Part shown: piece by piece, positions 22,322 to 37,158 of the stretch
Layout: every line of letters starts with the position of its first letter
How positions within the stretch are numbered: position 1 is the stretch's first letter
Source: Cunninghamella blakesleeana
Lineage: Eukaryota; Mucoromycota; Mucoromycetes; Mucorales; Cunninghamellaceae
Reading direction: 5' to 3'
Assembly (NCBI GenBank): GCA_017871115.1
Contig: JAFCIZ010000001.1
Span: 4,197,501 to 4,261,500, forward strand
Length of the DNA: 64,000 nucleotides
Position numbers and translations under genes: made by a program
The notes under the pieces: model-generated
The model's input: only the letters and a program-made list of their open reading frames with translations
Told to the model about the DNA's origin: nothing
Databases searched by the model: none

Positions 22322-23808
22322 TTATTGTTGGGCGCATTGGACACCTGGGCCACCTCTTGGGTCATCATCTTCATCTTCATCATGAGCATGGCCATGGCCT
22401 CTAGAGGATTGATAAGCGTCCGCATCAGCCATAACAACTTCATCAATATGTTTGTCTCCAAAGTTAGGAATAGGTTGTCTAGGAGGTAAGATGGATTCTA
22501 ATTTAGCAATAGTTTCAGGATCGGTCCAATTGCTGTTAGGGAAATCAATAGTAAATTTAACAAAGAGGTTACCATGGGTATGGTGGCGATAAGCGGGCAT
22601 ACCTTCATTAGGAATAACTTTAACCATACCAGGATGGATAGCTTCACCAGGTAAGACGGTAACTAAAAGTACACGATCATCCAAATGAGGTATAGCGAAT
22701 TGACCACCAGCTAAGGCAGTTAATAAATCAATCTTAGCTTCATAAGTTAAATCATCACCTTTGCGTTGGAAAGTAGGATGAGGTTTTTCATCGAGGGCAA
22801 TAATGATATCACCAGGGACAATACCGGGGGCTTGATCACCTTCACCGTTAAAAGTAATTTTTTGACCATCGCGCATACCTTTATCAATATGTACTTCAAG
22901 AATCTTACGTTCATTATTAATTTTACGACCTTGACAATCTTTACAACGATCCTTTTCATCAATAATTTCACCTTGACCTTGACAATCACCACAAGGTTGT
23001 TGGATTTGTTGTACCATTGGACCCATTTGACGCATAATCACACGAACACCTTGACCATGACAAGTAGAACATGTTTTGACACTACCTTCTTTACCACCAC
23101 GACCTTCACATTTACTACAAAGAACATGTTTCTGTAAAGCCAATTTGGTTGTCTTGCCTTTATATAAATCTTCTAAACTGACCTTTAATTGATGTACCAT
23201 GTCTTTACCACGACGAGGACCAGAAGGACGACCTCCACCACGTCCTCCTCCACCGAATATACCTCCACCAAATAATTGAGAGAATAAATCTTCTGCATCC
23301 ATACCTCCCATACCACCTTGTCCGTTTAAGCCTTCTTCACCATATTGATCATACATTTGTCGTTTTTCACTATCTGATAATATTTCATAAGCATGAGAGA
23401 TTTCTTTAAACTTATCACCAGCATCAGGATTCTAATATTTTTAATAATAATAATAAATAAATAGAGACATGATAATTAAAGGAGGGAGGGGAAAGAAAAA
23501 GACGAAAAAGAAATACATAGATATATTAGTATATGTTTTTTTTTATAATGATAAATAAAAATAATAATGAAAAAAAAGGTCGAATAAAATAATTTTTTTT
23601 TTTTTATTATCTAAACTATAGATTACTCCCTCTATTTCTCTATCACTTTTTTTGTATTATTTTATTTTTATTTATTATTTATTTAGTTAATATTTACCTT
23701 GTCAGGATGATATTTCAAGGCAAGTTTTCTATAAGCTTTTTTTAATTCGCTTTCTGAGGCATCAGGGCGAACACCAAGGAGATCATAATATGTAGTTTCT
23801 TTGACCAT
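22322..23808 (-). CDS. YDJ1: Type I DnaJ (Hsp40) co-chaperone, Ydj1/DNAJA2-like
   Basis: Cytosolic Hsp70 partner. Exons 23808-23698 and 23431-22322 give 406 residues (yeast Ydj1 has 409). J domain at residues 1-68 with YYDLLGV and the HPD motif at KYHPDK, split by the intron just after it. Then a Gly/Phe-rich linker containing [13 protein letters not shown]. The zinc-binding region follows, with its CxxCxGxG modules ([32 protein letters not shown]), and then two substrate-binding beta domains ([20 protein letters not shown]). The C-terminus ends in CAQQ, a CaaX box predicted to be farnesylated like yeast CASQ, which would place part of the pool on ER and mitochondrial membranes. Its downstream-strand neighbour is GET3, another cytosolic client-handling factor. 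Confidence 0.96.
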
Positions 23809-24178
23809 GATTTATAAGTTGTAATATGTATAAGTATATATAAATGAAAAAATAATAATGTATTTATTAATGTAAAATAAATAGATGAGTGTAGAGATAT
23901 AAATATATCTTTGTTATTGTTATTATTATTTTTTTAAGAAAAAAAAATAGTAGTAGAAAGAAAAGGAGTAAAAAAAATGAAAATAAAAAAAAATATTTTA
24001 GACTAAATAATAAAAAATAGGCAGGAAATTTAAATTCCGAAGTTGATGTTTTTTTTCTGGCGGATTCTTCAATATTCTGATTGGATAGGTAATAAAGCAA
24101 ACTGTAATATGAATGGATCGTTTATTTTATAACAAAAAAGAGAGGATTCAAAAAAAAATATTATAATATCATTGGTTT
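23809..24178. other. Intergenic between GET3 3' end and YDJ1 promoter
   Basis: 370 bases serving as GET3 3' flank and YDJ1 promoter, both genes reading leftwards. AT-rich; no heat-shock element I would defend. Confidence 0.5.
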
Positions 24179-25912
24179 TTAATTGGGAGATTGATAGGGT
24201 ACAACTAACATTTCACTAAATTCTTTAATTTGATCAGCTCCTCTCACTTCTTTGGTTAATAAAGGTAATTTTACAATATGGAAATCTTCATATAAATCGT
24301 ATATTTGTTCCAAGTATTTTTGTTGCATAGAATGTCTTACACTACAGTGTTCACAGTTGGAGCCTTTTAAGAGAAAGAGAAAAAAATAAATATGCATATA
24401 TTATTATTATTAAATGTCCTTAATATTACTATTTCCATTGTTCGTCCTTATTTTTATTTTCAAATGCTTACCATCCTTGGGAAATAATAATTGATTAACA
24501 ACAATATTATGGGTATCAATATGGTACGCCGTCAATTCTTGGATCATACGTTCGGTTTCATATAAAGATAAGAATTCAGATATACATACACAAATAAAAG
24601 TAGTTGTGTTCTATATATATACAAACATATAATAATAATAATAATAATGATAATAATAATAGCAATAGTAATAATAAAATGAAAAAGATAATATTATATA
24701 TAAATACATTGATATAATTTCATATGGTTTTTTCATTATTGCCATATATTAATTTTTATATTTTTTATATTTTTTTTAAAAAAACTTACAGGATCTTTAA
24801 ATTGATTATTAACTTCAGTAATGACGGATCTCATTTCATCTAATTTTGAAAACATGTCTTCTTGATTTGCATTCATTCCCATCATACCAGAAACCTATTA
24901 TTGTAAAAAAAAGAAAAAAATATAAGTCAATTTTCATGATTAAATATTTAATATACTTTTTTCATCAATTTTCTATGTTATTATATATATTTATATTACT
25001 TGTTGGAACATTGGGCCGAATCTACCACTAAGGCCACTGATTTTAGCTAAGGCTTTTTCTAAAACTGTTGGGAAAGATAAGAAGCGAAGAGTGTGACCAG
25101 TAGGAGCGGTATCAAATACAACTACTGAATATGACATGGTTTTGACTTGTCTAACATAAATAAATAATAAAATAAAATAAATACATGCACACATATATAT
25201 ATTTCAATCCGTTACTCTATTCTAATCATATTATTATTATTATTTTATTAAATATAAAATTTACATACTTCATGACTTCAGCAAAACCCATAGCTTCATC
25301 TACACCAGGAATAGCATAAGCTAAATCTTGAACCATACTACCCATAGCATTTCCTTGGTCAGCTATTAATTTATTTATTTTTTAATCCGAGTAAATATAT
25401 ATAGGTATATACATATATTATTGTTACTATTACTATTATTATTATTATTAATAATAAACAACTTACATTGTTCAATCATTTCTTGAATACTTGAAGTAGG
25501 ATCAATTTCCATAGCATAAAGATTATCAAAACCTTTGACTAAAGTGGCTTCTTTGGAAAACTTTTGACTAAAGGCATCAGATAAATTATGGGCAGGATCA
25601 GTTGAAATAAGTAAAACTGATTCGCGCACTTTAGAAAGTTGAACAGCTAAAGAACAAGAAGTAGTTGTTTTACCTATATTAAAACAATAGAAAGACAGAA
25701 AGAAAGAAAGAAAGGAAGGAAAAAAAAAAAAAAGGTACGTGTTACTATATTATAGGCTACTTTTTATTATTTATTTTTCATCTAATATGGACGTATAATT
25801 TACCAACACCCCCTTTTCCACCAACAAAAATCCAATGAAGAGAATCTTGATCGAGAACATTCTTTAAATTAGGTTCAAGAGGTTGGAAATCATCATCAGA
25901 AAAATCAGACAT
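24179..25912 (-). CDS. GET3: Get3/ASNA1 ATPase for tail-anchored protein targeting
   Basis: Homodimeric ATPase that carries tail-anchored membrane proteins to the ER receptor. Exons 25912-25804, 25673-25467, 25362-25269, 25150-25000, 24894-24790, 24610-24472, 24363-24179 give 329 residues. P-loop [14 protein letters not shown] is interrupted by intron 1 inside the glycine-rich loop; other motifs are [16 protein letters not shown] (switch I), [14 protein letters not shown] (switch II), the Met-rich client-binding helices [24 protein letters not shown], and the zinc-coordinating CxxC at NCEHC that holds the dimer. The start is fixed by the usual short acidic leader before the P-loop. A CACGTG hexamer lies 139 bases upstream. 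Bacterial-type ArsA is excluded by the single domain and the CxxC. Confidence 0.96.
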
Positions 25913-27014
25913 GGTTCACTTTTTATTACTATTATTGTATTATGAGTAGTCTAGTGTTAAAAAAAAAAAAAGAGAGAGGGAACGAAAAAAAATGAAATAG
26001 ATTTTTAAAAAAAAATGTCTGGACTATTTTTAAATTCCGCTTAAGCGCACCACGTGAAACAAACCCAATAGCATGAAAGGAATTTTTTTTTTACAAATCA
26101 TCAAAAAAACAAATCGAGACAAAATATAACAATGCGTAAAAAAAAAACACCTCGGGTTTGTAAACATATATATTAAATAGTAAACTAACTACAAATTAGG
26201 TAAATAATTTTATAACGGATCATATTTATATATTTGAGGGATCTTTATTTAAAAATAGTGTATATATATACATTATGTATTATACACATTATATATTATA
26301 TATGATTTAATTTAAAAAATATAGATATGTATAAATAATAAATGTCAATTATAATAAATGGGGGGGAGAATAAACAAGAAAGGGTTGGGGGGAAAAGAGG
26401 ACTTTGATTAGTTTTTATAAAACAAGTAAAAAAGTTTTTTATAAGTGACAGTTTATTCACGATCTCCTCTTATCCTATTCACTATGTTTCGAATTTTTTT
26501 TTTCCACACTTGATGGTTGGCTTGAATTATTTTTTTTTCTTTCTCTCTTCTCTCTCTTTTTTTGTTTTTATATTCAAAAAAAAAAAAATTGTTTTTTTTT
26601 CTCTTTTTCTTTTAAACCCTTTTCTTTCTCCACTCCTTTGCATTTTTACGTTTACCTATAAATACAACGACACAGTTTGGTTAAATAAACTACAGTTGTT
26701 ATTAATATTTAATTTATAATAATCCTTTTATCCCCCTTTTTATTACTTATTTACCTTCTCTTATTTAAAAAAAAAAGAAAAATTAGAGAAATAGAAAAAA
26801 TAGAAAAAAAAGATCACCACGTAATTTTTTTTTCTTTCTCTTTCTTCCTTTCATTTTTTTTTTTTTAAATAAGTGTGTATATTATTTAAATAATAATAAC
26901 AGCAATAATATAATATAATATATACAGTATTAATAGACAATCAACCTTTTTATCAGCATACACACTAATACACCAACTTTATTTATTAATAATAAAAATA
27001 ATAACGGAAATATT
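25913..27014. other. Divergent intergenic region GET3 / KH gene
   Basis: 1.1 kb between two divergent start codons. Contains the CACGTG site at 26051-26056, a cluster of G runs at 26360-26392 that is unusual for this AT-rich DNA, and long T runs near 26500-26620 and 26825-26870 that are probably leader or promoter elements of the KH gene. No gene found. Confidence 0.5.
26051..26056. promoter_or_regulatory. CACGTG (bHLH E-box) upstream of GET3
   Basis: Perfect palindromic E-box core flanked by CGCAC and AAAC, 139 bases from the GET3 ATG. Such sites bind bHLH factors of the Pho4/Cbf1/USF type. A single hexamer is weak evidence. Confidence 0.35.
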
Positions 27015-30000
27015 ATGAACGTGGATACCAAAATTGAAGAGAATACAATAATTAATACACCACCAATCATGACATCACATATATCATCACCTGCGTCACA
27101 GGCAGTTTTATCATTTTGCTATGCACCTATTGAATCATATCAGTATCATATGTGTAAAAAAGAAGACGAACATACATCTATTTTAGCTACATTACACGAT
27201 ACCTGTCAAAATATCATGACAAATACAAATATTGATATTCAAATTAATGCTAGTGATAAACCAACACCTCTATTAAAGAATACTCTTGTGGACACGCCTA
27301 CTGATTATAACTTGACTTTAATTGGATCTCTTCAATCATTAACAACTTCTCGTAGTGAGTTATTACTACACTGCCCTTTTAAAGTAATTATTTTATAAAA
27401 CAATACTAACAAAAAATATTTTAAAAAAAATGAAACCCTTTACAAACAAAATATATATCTATAATATGTATTTATTTATTTATTACTATATAAATATAAT
27501 ATAATATATATATATTCCTTCCCCCTATATTCATATCTTATTTATTTATTATAACTAATCTATTTTATTTCTATATAAATAAATATTTCTATATAGGTTG
27601 AACTAGTATTACCCATTCCTTCTTCCGAGTGTCCAACAACTGAACAATGTGAACGTGTAGCTAAAGAAACTAACACAGCTATAAATATAATTCAACCTGA
27701 GCCACATAAATCGTGCTTTGCTTCTGATCATATTTCCTCTGTCGTTATTGTTGGCACTCCTGAAGCGGTTGAAAAAGCTCGTGTTCGACTTTTAGTTTCA
27801 TTAGATGAAGCTGTAAGTAAATAATAATAATTATTATTATATAAGTAGGAAAAAGGGTGATTAAAAAAGTTTAAAATTTTTCTAGTTAAGAAAAAATATT
27901 TAAACTCCGTATTTATCTTTTTTTTTTTTTTTGTTATATAAATAGGCAGGTTTAAGTACTGATATAGTTCATATTCCTTTAAAATTACAATACTTGATTG
28001 GCGGAAGAAAAAGAACTGGCTTGCATCCTATTATAGAGGAAACTTGTACCAATATCTATTATCCTTCACCTTTTACAACTTCTCTTACTGGTACTGATGA
28101 AGACAATGCTGCAATCTATATTACTGGGGATGCTACTAATGTAACTCGCGTAGAAGATATGTTAAATAAATTAGCTGCTCAAAAGGTAATATAACTATAT
28201 ATTATAAAAAGAAAATATTGTGTAAATGACTTACATATATATATATAAATCATTTCTAATATATTTATATATTATTATTATTTTATTTATATAGGCTAAA
28301 TCCATGTATCACAAGTCAGTGATTATGGTCCCGCAAAAATTGGATTGGATGTTGCTTCACCGTAAAGATGAAATCCGTAAAATTATGCATGATAATGGTA
28401 AACTTTATTTTTTATAATTATATATTATACATTCGCTCATATTTTTAATTATACATTGACACGCTTGTATATATAACTATCGCAACATATAAACTCACGA
28501 CTATTCCTTTTTTTTTTTTGATATTTTTTAATTCCTCTATTTTAGGATCATTTGTTGAATTTCCTGTACTAGGATCGGGAGAAGATCGTATATCCGTTTA
28601 TGCAGAAAACCGAGTCAATGCTGAAAGAACATTGCGAGCCATTAATTTTGTAGCATGCAGTATATATGAAGCCGTTTTTTTCTTCAATAATAATGATGCC
28701 GCCATGTATGATGCACCTGGACAGCATACCTTTTTTGATTCAATGACCAATTTAGCCAATATGGTAACGCAGCTATCTCAAGTGTCTGGAGCTCAAGTAA
28801 TTTACAAAAAGGACCCTGGATGTATCGAAGTCATGGGTACAGAGCGTGCTATTCGAAATGTTTATCAAAGTCTCCAAGAAATGACATTTTTAAAACCTTT
28901 TCATCAAGGTACTGTGTTTAGAGTAGAATCAGCAAATGAACAACGGGATTTTATTAGTGGCAAGAAAAATGGCAAGATTAATAAAATCATGAAAACCTCT
29001 GGTGCAAAAATTAGATTTTTATCTTTGGCAAGCGATTATAACTTTATTATTGAAGTAGATAGCACTAGTTTTACCAAAGCTTTAGATGGATTAACTTTAT
29101 TACAAGAAGAATTGCCTGCTGAAATCTCCTTCTTTGTACCAGAAGCTTATCACAAACGAATTATTGGTGTAGGTGGGAAAAATATTCAACGGATCATGAA
29201 AAAGTATGGTGTTTATGTGAAATTTTCTAATACAGAAGAATTTGCTTCTCTTGGTGGCTATTATGATAATGAAGATAATGTAGTAGCAAGGACTCCCATG
29301 AAAAATCAAATCAATTTGGATAACTTACGCCATGCTGTTATGGAATTAATTCATCCTAAAGATCGCGATTATAATATGCGAACTTTAACCATTCCTTTTC
29401 GACAACATCGTTTGTTGGCTCATGAAAAAAGTTCCTTTTTTGATGAAGAAATTGGTAAAAAAACAAATACTCGAATTTTATGGCCGGATTGTGAATTAGC
29501 TTTGAATGAAGTCTTTTTGGTAGGTCCTGAAGCTCAAATCGATATGGCCATGAATATGGTTCAATCAGTGGTACCTCGTAATTACGAATTAAGGACTCCT
29601 CTCAATGACACTATTACTAATTTATTAGACAGTGATACGTTTAAACAAAATATCATTTCTCGTTTACAAGAATATGGTGTCTCTCTTAGATCTTACCCTG
29701 ATAGATTTTATCCTGATGATTTTGTTATCGTCTTACAAAATATTACTTTAGATTCTTTCCCAGCAACTTTAGAATTGGTTACGTCTTTTCTTAAATCACA
29801 AAACATCAACTACTATGAACAAAAGTCATTTGATTTGTGTAATAGTTTAAAATCTTTGTCTATTCATCAATACATGCAAGGTAAAAAAAGATAAAAATAA
29901 AAATAAAATAAATTAAGTTAAAATAAAATAAAACGAAAATAGTAAAAATGGGTGAATGAATGAGTGGAATAGGTTAACAATTTAAGTATTTAATCTTTAT

Positions 30001-31184
30001 TGTAATTTTTTAATAAAAGATGTACCAATATTAGGTGGATATAATCCTGGTGTATCAAAATCAACGGGACCCATAGTATCATCCGTCATGCCCAGTCATA
30101 ACTCACCTGCCAGTAAATATAATAAAATGAATTTTGGACAAACAGATGTACCATCAATGAGTTCATCTACCTCAACACAAGGATCAACTGCAACAGTGAA
30201 ATTAGAACCTACTTGGAAAACATCTGGAATACCTGATAGATTACCTTTAGCTGAAAGTAACATTCGTGCTATTTTTGATGCTCCATTAGATTTAACAGAA
30301 CAAGAAAAAGCCATCTTAGCCAACTATCGGTATCAACGAATGAGTATGCCATTATCAGCAGGAGGGTTTGGATTTGGAGTTCCACCAGCATCAGGTGTCA
30401 GTCATCAAGTTGGATCTACTGTAACTCCGGATATTTGGTCAGCCCAACCAATGTCACCAACAACACCTCAAACACCATCTCAAATTCAAAATCCATCACC
30501 ATCACAACAGCACCAACAGCAACAGCAGCAACCACCAACACCAAGATCATTTGCTCATAGTGGTACTATGTTTGGTGATACAACCATGACTTCATTTTTA
30601 AACCCTAATTATTCTTTATTAGCTAGTCATCATCATCACCAACAACAGCAACAACACCATCATCATCATGATTTTAACCCTTATGCTGATAATCAACCTT
30701 TACCTAAACAAACATTAAAATCAAGCAAGTCAATGCCAGAACCTTTATTAGAATCTCATTTTCAACAGCAACAGCAACAACAACATCAACAACAACAACA
30801 ACAGCAACAACAACAACAACAACAACATCATATATCTTCTCCTCATCATCATTTACCATCTTTTCAACCACCTGTCACTCCAACAGCTTCCACTTCATCT
30901 GGATATACTGGAGGTTTAGGTTATTCTAATTTACCTTCATCAGCTAATAGAACAAGATCACCTTCAGTATCAAGTGGATTATTTTCTGATAGAAACAATG
31001 ATGGTAAAATATAAATATTAGAGATAAAAAAAAAAGATTATATATATATATATATATATATTTATTTTATTTATTAGAATTTGTAGTTCAAAGTGTATTA
31101 GATACTATGTCATTGCCTGATAGATCAAACCAACAACGAACACCAGCAAGTAGAAGAAGTCGACCTCCTAGTATGGAATTATAA
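27015..31184 (+). CDS. Multi-KH-domain RNA-binding protein with poly-Gln/His tail
   Basis: Exons 27015-27383, 27597-27812, 27946-28185, 28295-28397, 28546-29880, 30020-31003, 31078-31184 give 1117 residues. Several KH folds can be read: a degenerate one near residues 125-190 (VELVLPIPSSECP, VVIVGTPEAVEKARVRL), LKLQYLIGGRKRTGLHPI near 205, and a canonical one near 565 (PEAYHKRIIGVGGKNIQRIMKKYGVYVKFSN), in which the GxxG loop is VGGK. An incomplete KH lies around SGKKNGKINKIMKTSGAKIRF near 510. The last 350 residues are Pro/Ser-rich with poly-Gln and poly-His. The layout resembles fungal KH proteins of the Mug60/YLL032C kind, but I would not transfer that name. Likely an mRNA-binding regulator; targets unknown. 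Confidence 0.82.
30760..30830. repeat. CAA/CAG coding repeat
   Basis: Runs of CAA and CAG encoding glutamine, broken by single His codons, in the C-terminal tail of the KH protein. A second His/Gln repeat lies at about 30628-30670. Mixed CAA and CAG codons argue against pure slippage. Confidence 0.9.
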
Positions 31185-31651
31185 TTTCTGATGTTTATTA
31201 TTATTATTATTATTATTAATATATATTTTTTTCTATTACTATATATATTTTTGTTTTATTATTATTGTTATTAATATTATACTTATCTTTATTATCCTTA
31301 TAATTGTTATCCAATCTTATTCTTATTATTATTATTATTATTACTATGCTTATATATTTATTATCTCTTAGTATATAATCTTTTTTTTTTTTTTTTATTA
31401 ATAAGTAAAAATAAATAAATGCAAAATATACAAAAATAATCGCATCATATCTATGCAAAATAAAGTATGAAACTCAGACTTTTTTAAAAAAGCATGAACC
31501 AAATTTTTCGGAAACATAAAAGGAGAGAAATTTTTAAACCTTCTTTTTTTTCTCTTTCTTTCTCTTTCTCTTTTACTTTTTTTTTTTTTTCTCGTACCTT
31601 TATTTTTGGTAAATATTTATTTTATTATATAAAAAAGTAAAAAGAGTAATA
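31185..31651. other. Intergenic, upstream of YPT7
   Basis: 467 bases of AT-rich sequence with several (TTA)n stretches and a poly-T run near 31381-31396; the last 100 bases are pyrimidine-rich, as in many leaders here. No gene. Confidence 0.5.
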
Positions 31652-33034
<1,383 letters not shown>

Positions 33035-33207
33035 ATTATATGTATATTTTTTTTAAAAAAATCCGGACTTTAGATTTTTTGTAATATTTTAATTTTGAAT
33101 TCCTTCACTCTTTTTTTTTCTCTTTTTTTTTTTATTTTATTTTATGTTTGATATATTCTATTTTATTTTTTAATAATTACTCATCTAAATAAAATATAAT
33201 AAATATC

Positions 33208-35598
33208 ATGACTGAAAATATGAATAATACAAAAGAATCTACTACATCTCAGGATGTATCTACCTCAACAGCAACTTTAATAGATTTAGATAATAATGAT
33301 AATAATAATATTCGCCACGACACAAACGATTTATTAGATGCGCGACAAGAAAGTACAAACTCTTCTTCGTTAACAAAAGATGTTTTACTGGATAATTTAG
33401 ATATAAATAAGGGACAAGATTTTTCCGATAATACATCTAATAAATCAGTTCAACTACAGGATACAGACAATGATAACAGTAATAACGGTGCAACACAAAC
33501 TTCTACCTCCTCTCTTATAGAAAACGACAGTAACAATGATAATAACAATAATAGGGATAGTGAAGATCTCATTAATATTGAAACAGCAACTACCGAAAAA
33601 AACATCAATGAATCAAATAATATTATAGATACTGGTATTATAATAACAGCAACAGAAAAAGAAGAAAAGGATGAAAAAGAAGAGGAAGAAAATGAAGACG
33701 AAGGAGAGGAAGAAAAAGAAATAAAAGAAGAAAAAAATATTAATAATACTATCCAAATTAATGAGACTAATGATATGGACGATAATAATACTATTCCTGT
33801 TACGACTAATACCGCTGCTGTTACCAATGAATTTGAAAGCATTGAAACAATTAATAATGATAATGCTGAATCTGAAGCATTCGAAGATACATTTAATGAC
33901 TTCGGCCAAGATAATAATAATACCGAAAATGACTTTGATGATTTTGGTGACTTTGACGATTTTGAACAAACTGGTAATGACGATGATGACTTTGGTGATT
34001 TTGATGACTTTGAAGAGCCTACAGAAGATATTACCATATCACCTTTAAAAAAAATCGAAGTCGTACAAGAACCACAAGTAACTATAGCAAGTCAATTTGT
34101 AAGTATTATCGTTACTTTCTTTTTTTTTTTAAAAAAAAAAAATTAAATATACATGTATAGATGTATGTATATATCCACGTAGATTCATCTAACTATATAT
34201 ATATATATATATACATCCTTTTATTTGATACATATTTAATTATTAGGTGGATTTATTACATAATGATGAAGTTGATTTATCGACATTTATAGCTGATACT
34301 CTGAGTGGCATATGGACACCTTTGAATGACGAAAAAGAAATAGTTGCTTCACCAGTATCTATTAATGGGTTAATGTCACCAAGGGAATCAATATCACCAT
34401 TGGAGGAATTTAATCAAAATGATGGACTGTTATGTACTCAATGCAGGTAAATTAAAAATCACAATAATACTAATACAATTTTTTAAAAAAGTGAAAAAAT
34501 ATAGTATATCATAAAAATAAATTTTATATCATGAGCTCATTATTTTATTTTATTTATTTATTTTTACTTTTTCACTTGTTGTAGCTTTGATTTATGGGAA
34601 AAGTTATCAAGAGATTCAGTATTTTATAATCCTATTACTGGATCAATTGGACAATTTCAATGGACTAGATCAGAAACAAACCGTGCCTATCTTAATGCAT
34701 TAGGTGTTCGTATTAATTATGAAGATCCAACACACGATACCCGCCCTACGTCATTAACATCAGCTACAGCAGCCCAACGTTATCTTAAAAATAATTTAAA
34801 CCCATCCAATATTACTACAACTACGTCGACATCTTCTTCATCTTCGCCATCTGGAGCATCAGCTAAATTAAATGATAGATCATCAAATCATATGCGGTCA
34901 AATTCACTGAATAATGATATATCACTTGCTAGTACTTCATCTATGATGGCTGCTATTCAAAATAATAATAATAAAGCAAACGTAGAGGAAGAGCCTGAAT
35001 TAGATATAGATATTGCAAAAGCTTATTGTGAATTGACAGAAGGTAAAAAAAAAAAAACAATAATAATAACAATAATTATAATAATAACTGAAACAATAAT
35101 ACTAATAAAAAGAGGAAGAAGAAATAAAAAAAAATATCATATATTTATAGATATATATTTAAAAAAAAGTTACTATTATATTTAAATAATATTTATCATT
35201 CTCTCTTTTTTTTAATTAAAATAGAAACAATACGCGTATTCCCTGACGTTAAATTAACTTCAATGGTAGTAGAATTAACTAGATTACAAAGACAAGCTAA
35301 GGAATATCTAAGTTATTTACTTGACCAAAGAGAACAATTGATGATGGATGCTGAAACGTATAATGATTTAATTAGCTGTATTGTCGGTCATGCACAGCGT
35401 CTTCGCGAACAAAATGTTTCGAAGGATGCAAGCCCTGCTATGGTTACTAAGAAAAAGAAAAACACTGGTGGGCTATCTGGTATGATTAAAAGAAAAAATA
35501 CAACGGGTAGTGGTAGCCTTGGTGGTGGTGTTTTAGCAGTTAAATCTCCCCCAAATGGAAAATCTGTCAACACTGGCGATGGTCGTAGATCTATGTAG
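33208..35598 (+). CDS. Aftiphilin/Laa2-like clathrin and AP-1 accessory protein
   Basis: Exons 33208-34098, 34247-34446, 34585-35042, 35225-35598 give 640 residues. The first 290 residues are extremely acidic and Asn-rich, with tandem DFDDFGDFDDFE blocks near residues 245-275; FGDF-type motifs bind the gamma-ear of AP-1. After the first intron, FDLWEKLSRDSVFYNP (about 365) and FQWTRSETNRAYLNALGV (about 388) match the clathrin-binding box of aftiphilin, including the Trp and the LxxLGI-like end. A C-terminal helical stretch (TRLQRQAKEYLSYLLDQREQL) could pair with a partner, and the tail is Gly/Lys-rich. Probable role: AP-1/clathrin traffic at trans-Golgi or endosomes. The family assignment rests on motif order, not on overall similarity. 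Confidence 0.7.
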
Positions 35599-36124
35599 TT
35601 CTATATATCATACTTATTATTATTCTATTTAATCATATAATTTATTTGCTTTTGCTAATTATATTAGCATACATTTATATATATATATATATTTACATGC
35701 TTATTCTTACTATTATGTTTCCCTTTCTTTTTTATTTTGTTCTTAGTATTTTATTTTATTGTATAACTTGTTTAATATCTTCTTTTTCAATTCTTTTTGT
35801 GTATATTTGGAAATATATTAAAAGGTATTTGTGCCTGATGTTTTTTTAAAAGAAAAATAGGTTTGTATTTATGAAATAGAAACCATTACAAATTATAAAC
35901 CAAAAATGATATATATAAATGTATATATACCAAAAAAAAAAAAAAAAAAAAAAAAAGGTCAAGGAATCATTATTTATTTATTTTTCATTTTTCATAGCTA
36001 GTGTTTACAAAAAAAAGTAAGATAAAATAAATATAATAATAAAATATAATAATAAAAAAAAGGTGTAAAGGTATATACATGTAAGATTATTACTTTTTTT
36101 TTATGCATGATTAAAAATTTAAAA
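35599..36124. other. Convergent intergenic region
   Basis: 526 bases between the 3' ends of the aftiphilin-like gene and YAF9. Contains a run of about 25 adenines at 35932-35956 and TA repeats. An open frame at 35646-35849 is composed of Ile, Tyr, Phe and Leu codons from simple sequence and is not a gene. Confidence 0.5.
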
Positions 36125-37074
36125 TCAACTCTCACCGTCCAAAGCAGCCATACGTTGTTTAAGACTAATAATTTGAGCGTTGACTTCCTGTTGAGCGGCA
36201 TCTAGCCGTTCTAATTCTTCCTTTTCCAACTGTAAACTGAATTGAGTCAATGGGTCCTTTGTTGATTTTTTAGCTGGTATGTTTGGTGTTAAAGCGTTAT
36301 GTTTCTGTAAAACTTCGCGAAATGCTTCTGTAGGTTCATTGAATACCTATATAATGAATATAAATATATATGTAAATATATATATATATATATAAGGTAG
36401 AAATTAATTATCTGTTTTATTTATTTAATATATACATATATATATATATATTCCTTTCATGAATCCCATTTCTATATTCTATATAATTCTTTATATATTG
36501 TGTTTCACTTACAAGTTCATCATAAATAAGGCTAGTGACAGGTTTATCCTTTGGCCAAGATTGTCCATTAAGATCATCCTCATATGGATGGAGTCGTAAA
36601 TGATGGTATAGGGTCACTGCCTTTTCACTTGTTATTGGTTGAAAATGTATTTTTATCATAATTTCAAATTCACCCCAGCCTGTTTCCGTTAATTCAAATG
36701 GTGGTTGTTCAATACCTAACAAATAATGAGAGAAAGAGAGAAAAAAAGCAAAATAATCAAAATAATAAATAAAAATTAATATAATAAAATAATTTATATT
36801 TATTTTTTTTAGTTGCTATTATTGTATAATGGCTGAAGTTTATAAGTTTATTTATTTTACTTCTTAGAGGATTTGGATAAGTTTCGTGTAATTTAAAAAC
36901 GACTTTCCGAATGTAATAACTTAAATCTTCACCATCTAAACCTTTCACCATAACTGTCCATTTATGTGTATGATCTGAATCAGAAGCTTTTTTTCCAGTA
37001 AGTGGTACCGCTGTGTTTCCGTAATATATAGGTCTACTAACACTAAGCCCTTTAATTCGTTTATTACTTGACAT
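36125..37074 (-). CDS. YAF9: YEATS-domain protein Yaf9/GAS41
   Basis: Reader of acetylated histone H3 in the NuA4 acetyltransferase and SWR1 remodelling complexes. Exons 37074-36861, 36715-36513, 36346-36125 give 212 residues. YEATS fold from residue 8: SRPIYYGNTAVPL, HTHKWTVMVKG (the HTHxW acyl-lysine pocket), YYIRKVVFKLHETYPNPLR, PPFELTETGWGEFEIMIKI, and LYHHLRLHPYED. The C-terminal third is a heptad-rich coiled coil (LQLEKEELERLDAAQQEVNAQIISLKQRM), as in GAS41, which mediates complex entry. The promoter side now begins with a retrotransposon LTR only 84 bases from the ATG. Confidence 0.95.
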
Positions 37075-37158
37075 AATATTAAATAATATTTATTTTTTAA
37101 AAAACAGAATGTAAAAGAAAGAGGGTTATGAAAAATAAAAAAAAGAATTTTAGGTGTT

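Noticed and set aside
22766..23137. Antisense frame of 123 residues within the DnaJ gene
   Set aside because: Complement of the zinc-finger coding region, Thr/Phe-rich, no domain.
33450..34037. Long open frames antisense to the aftiphilin-like gene (up to 195 residues)
   Set aside because: They are complements of the Asp/Glu/Asn-rich repeat, giving Ser/Leu/Ile-rich peptides; no domain and no start context.
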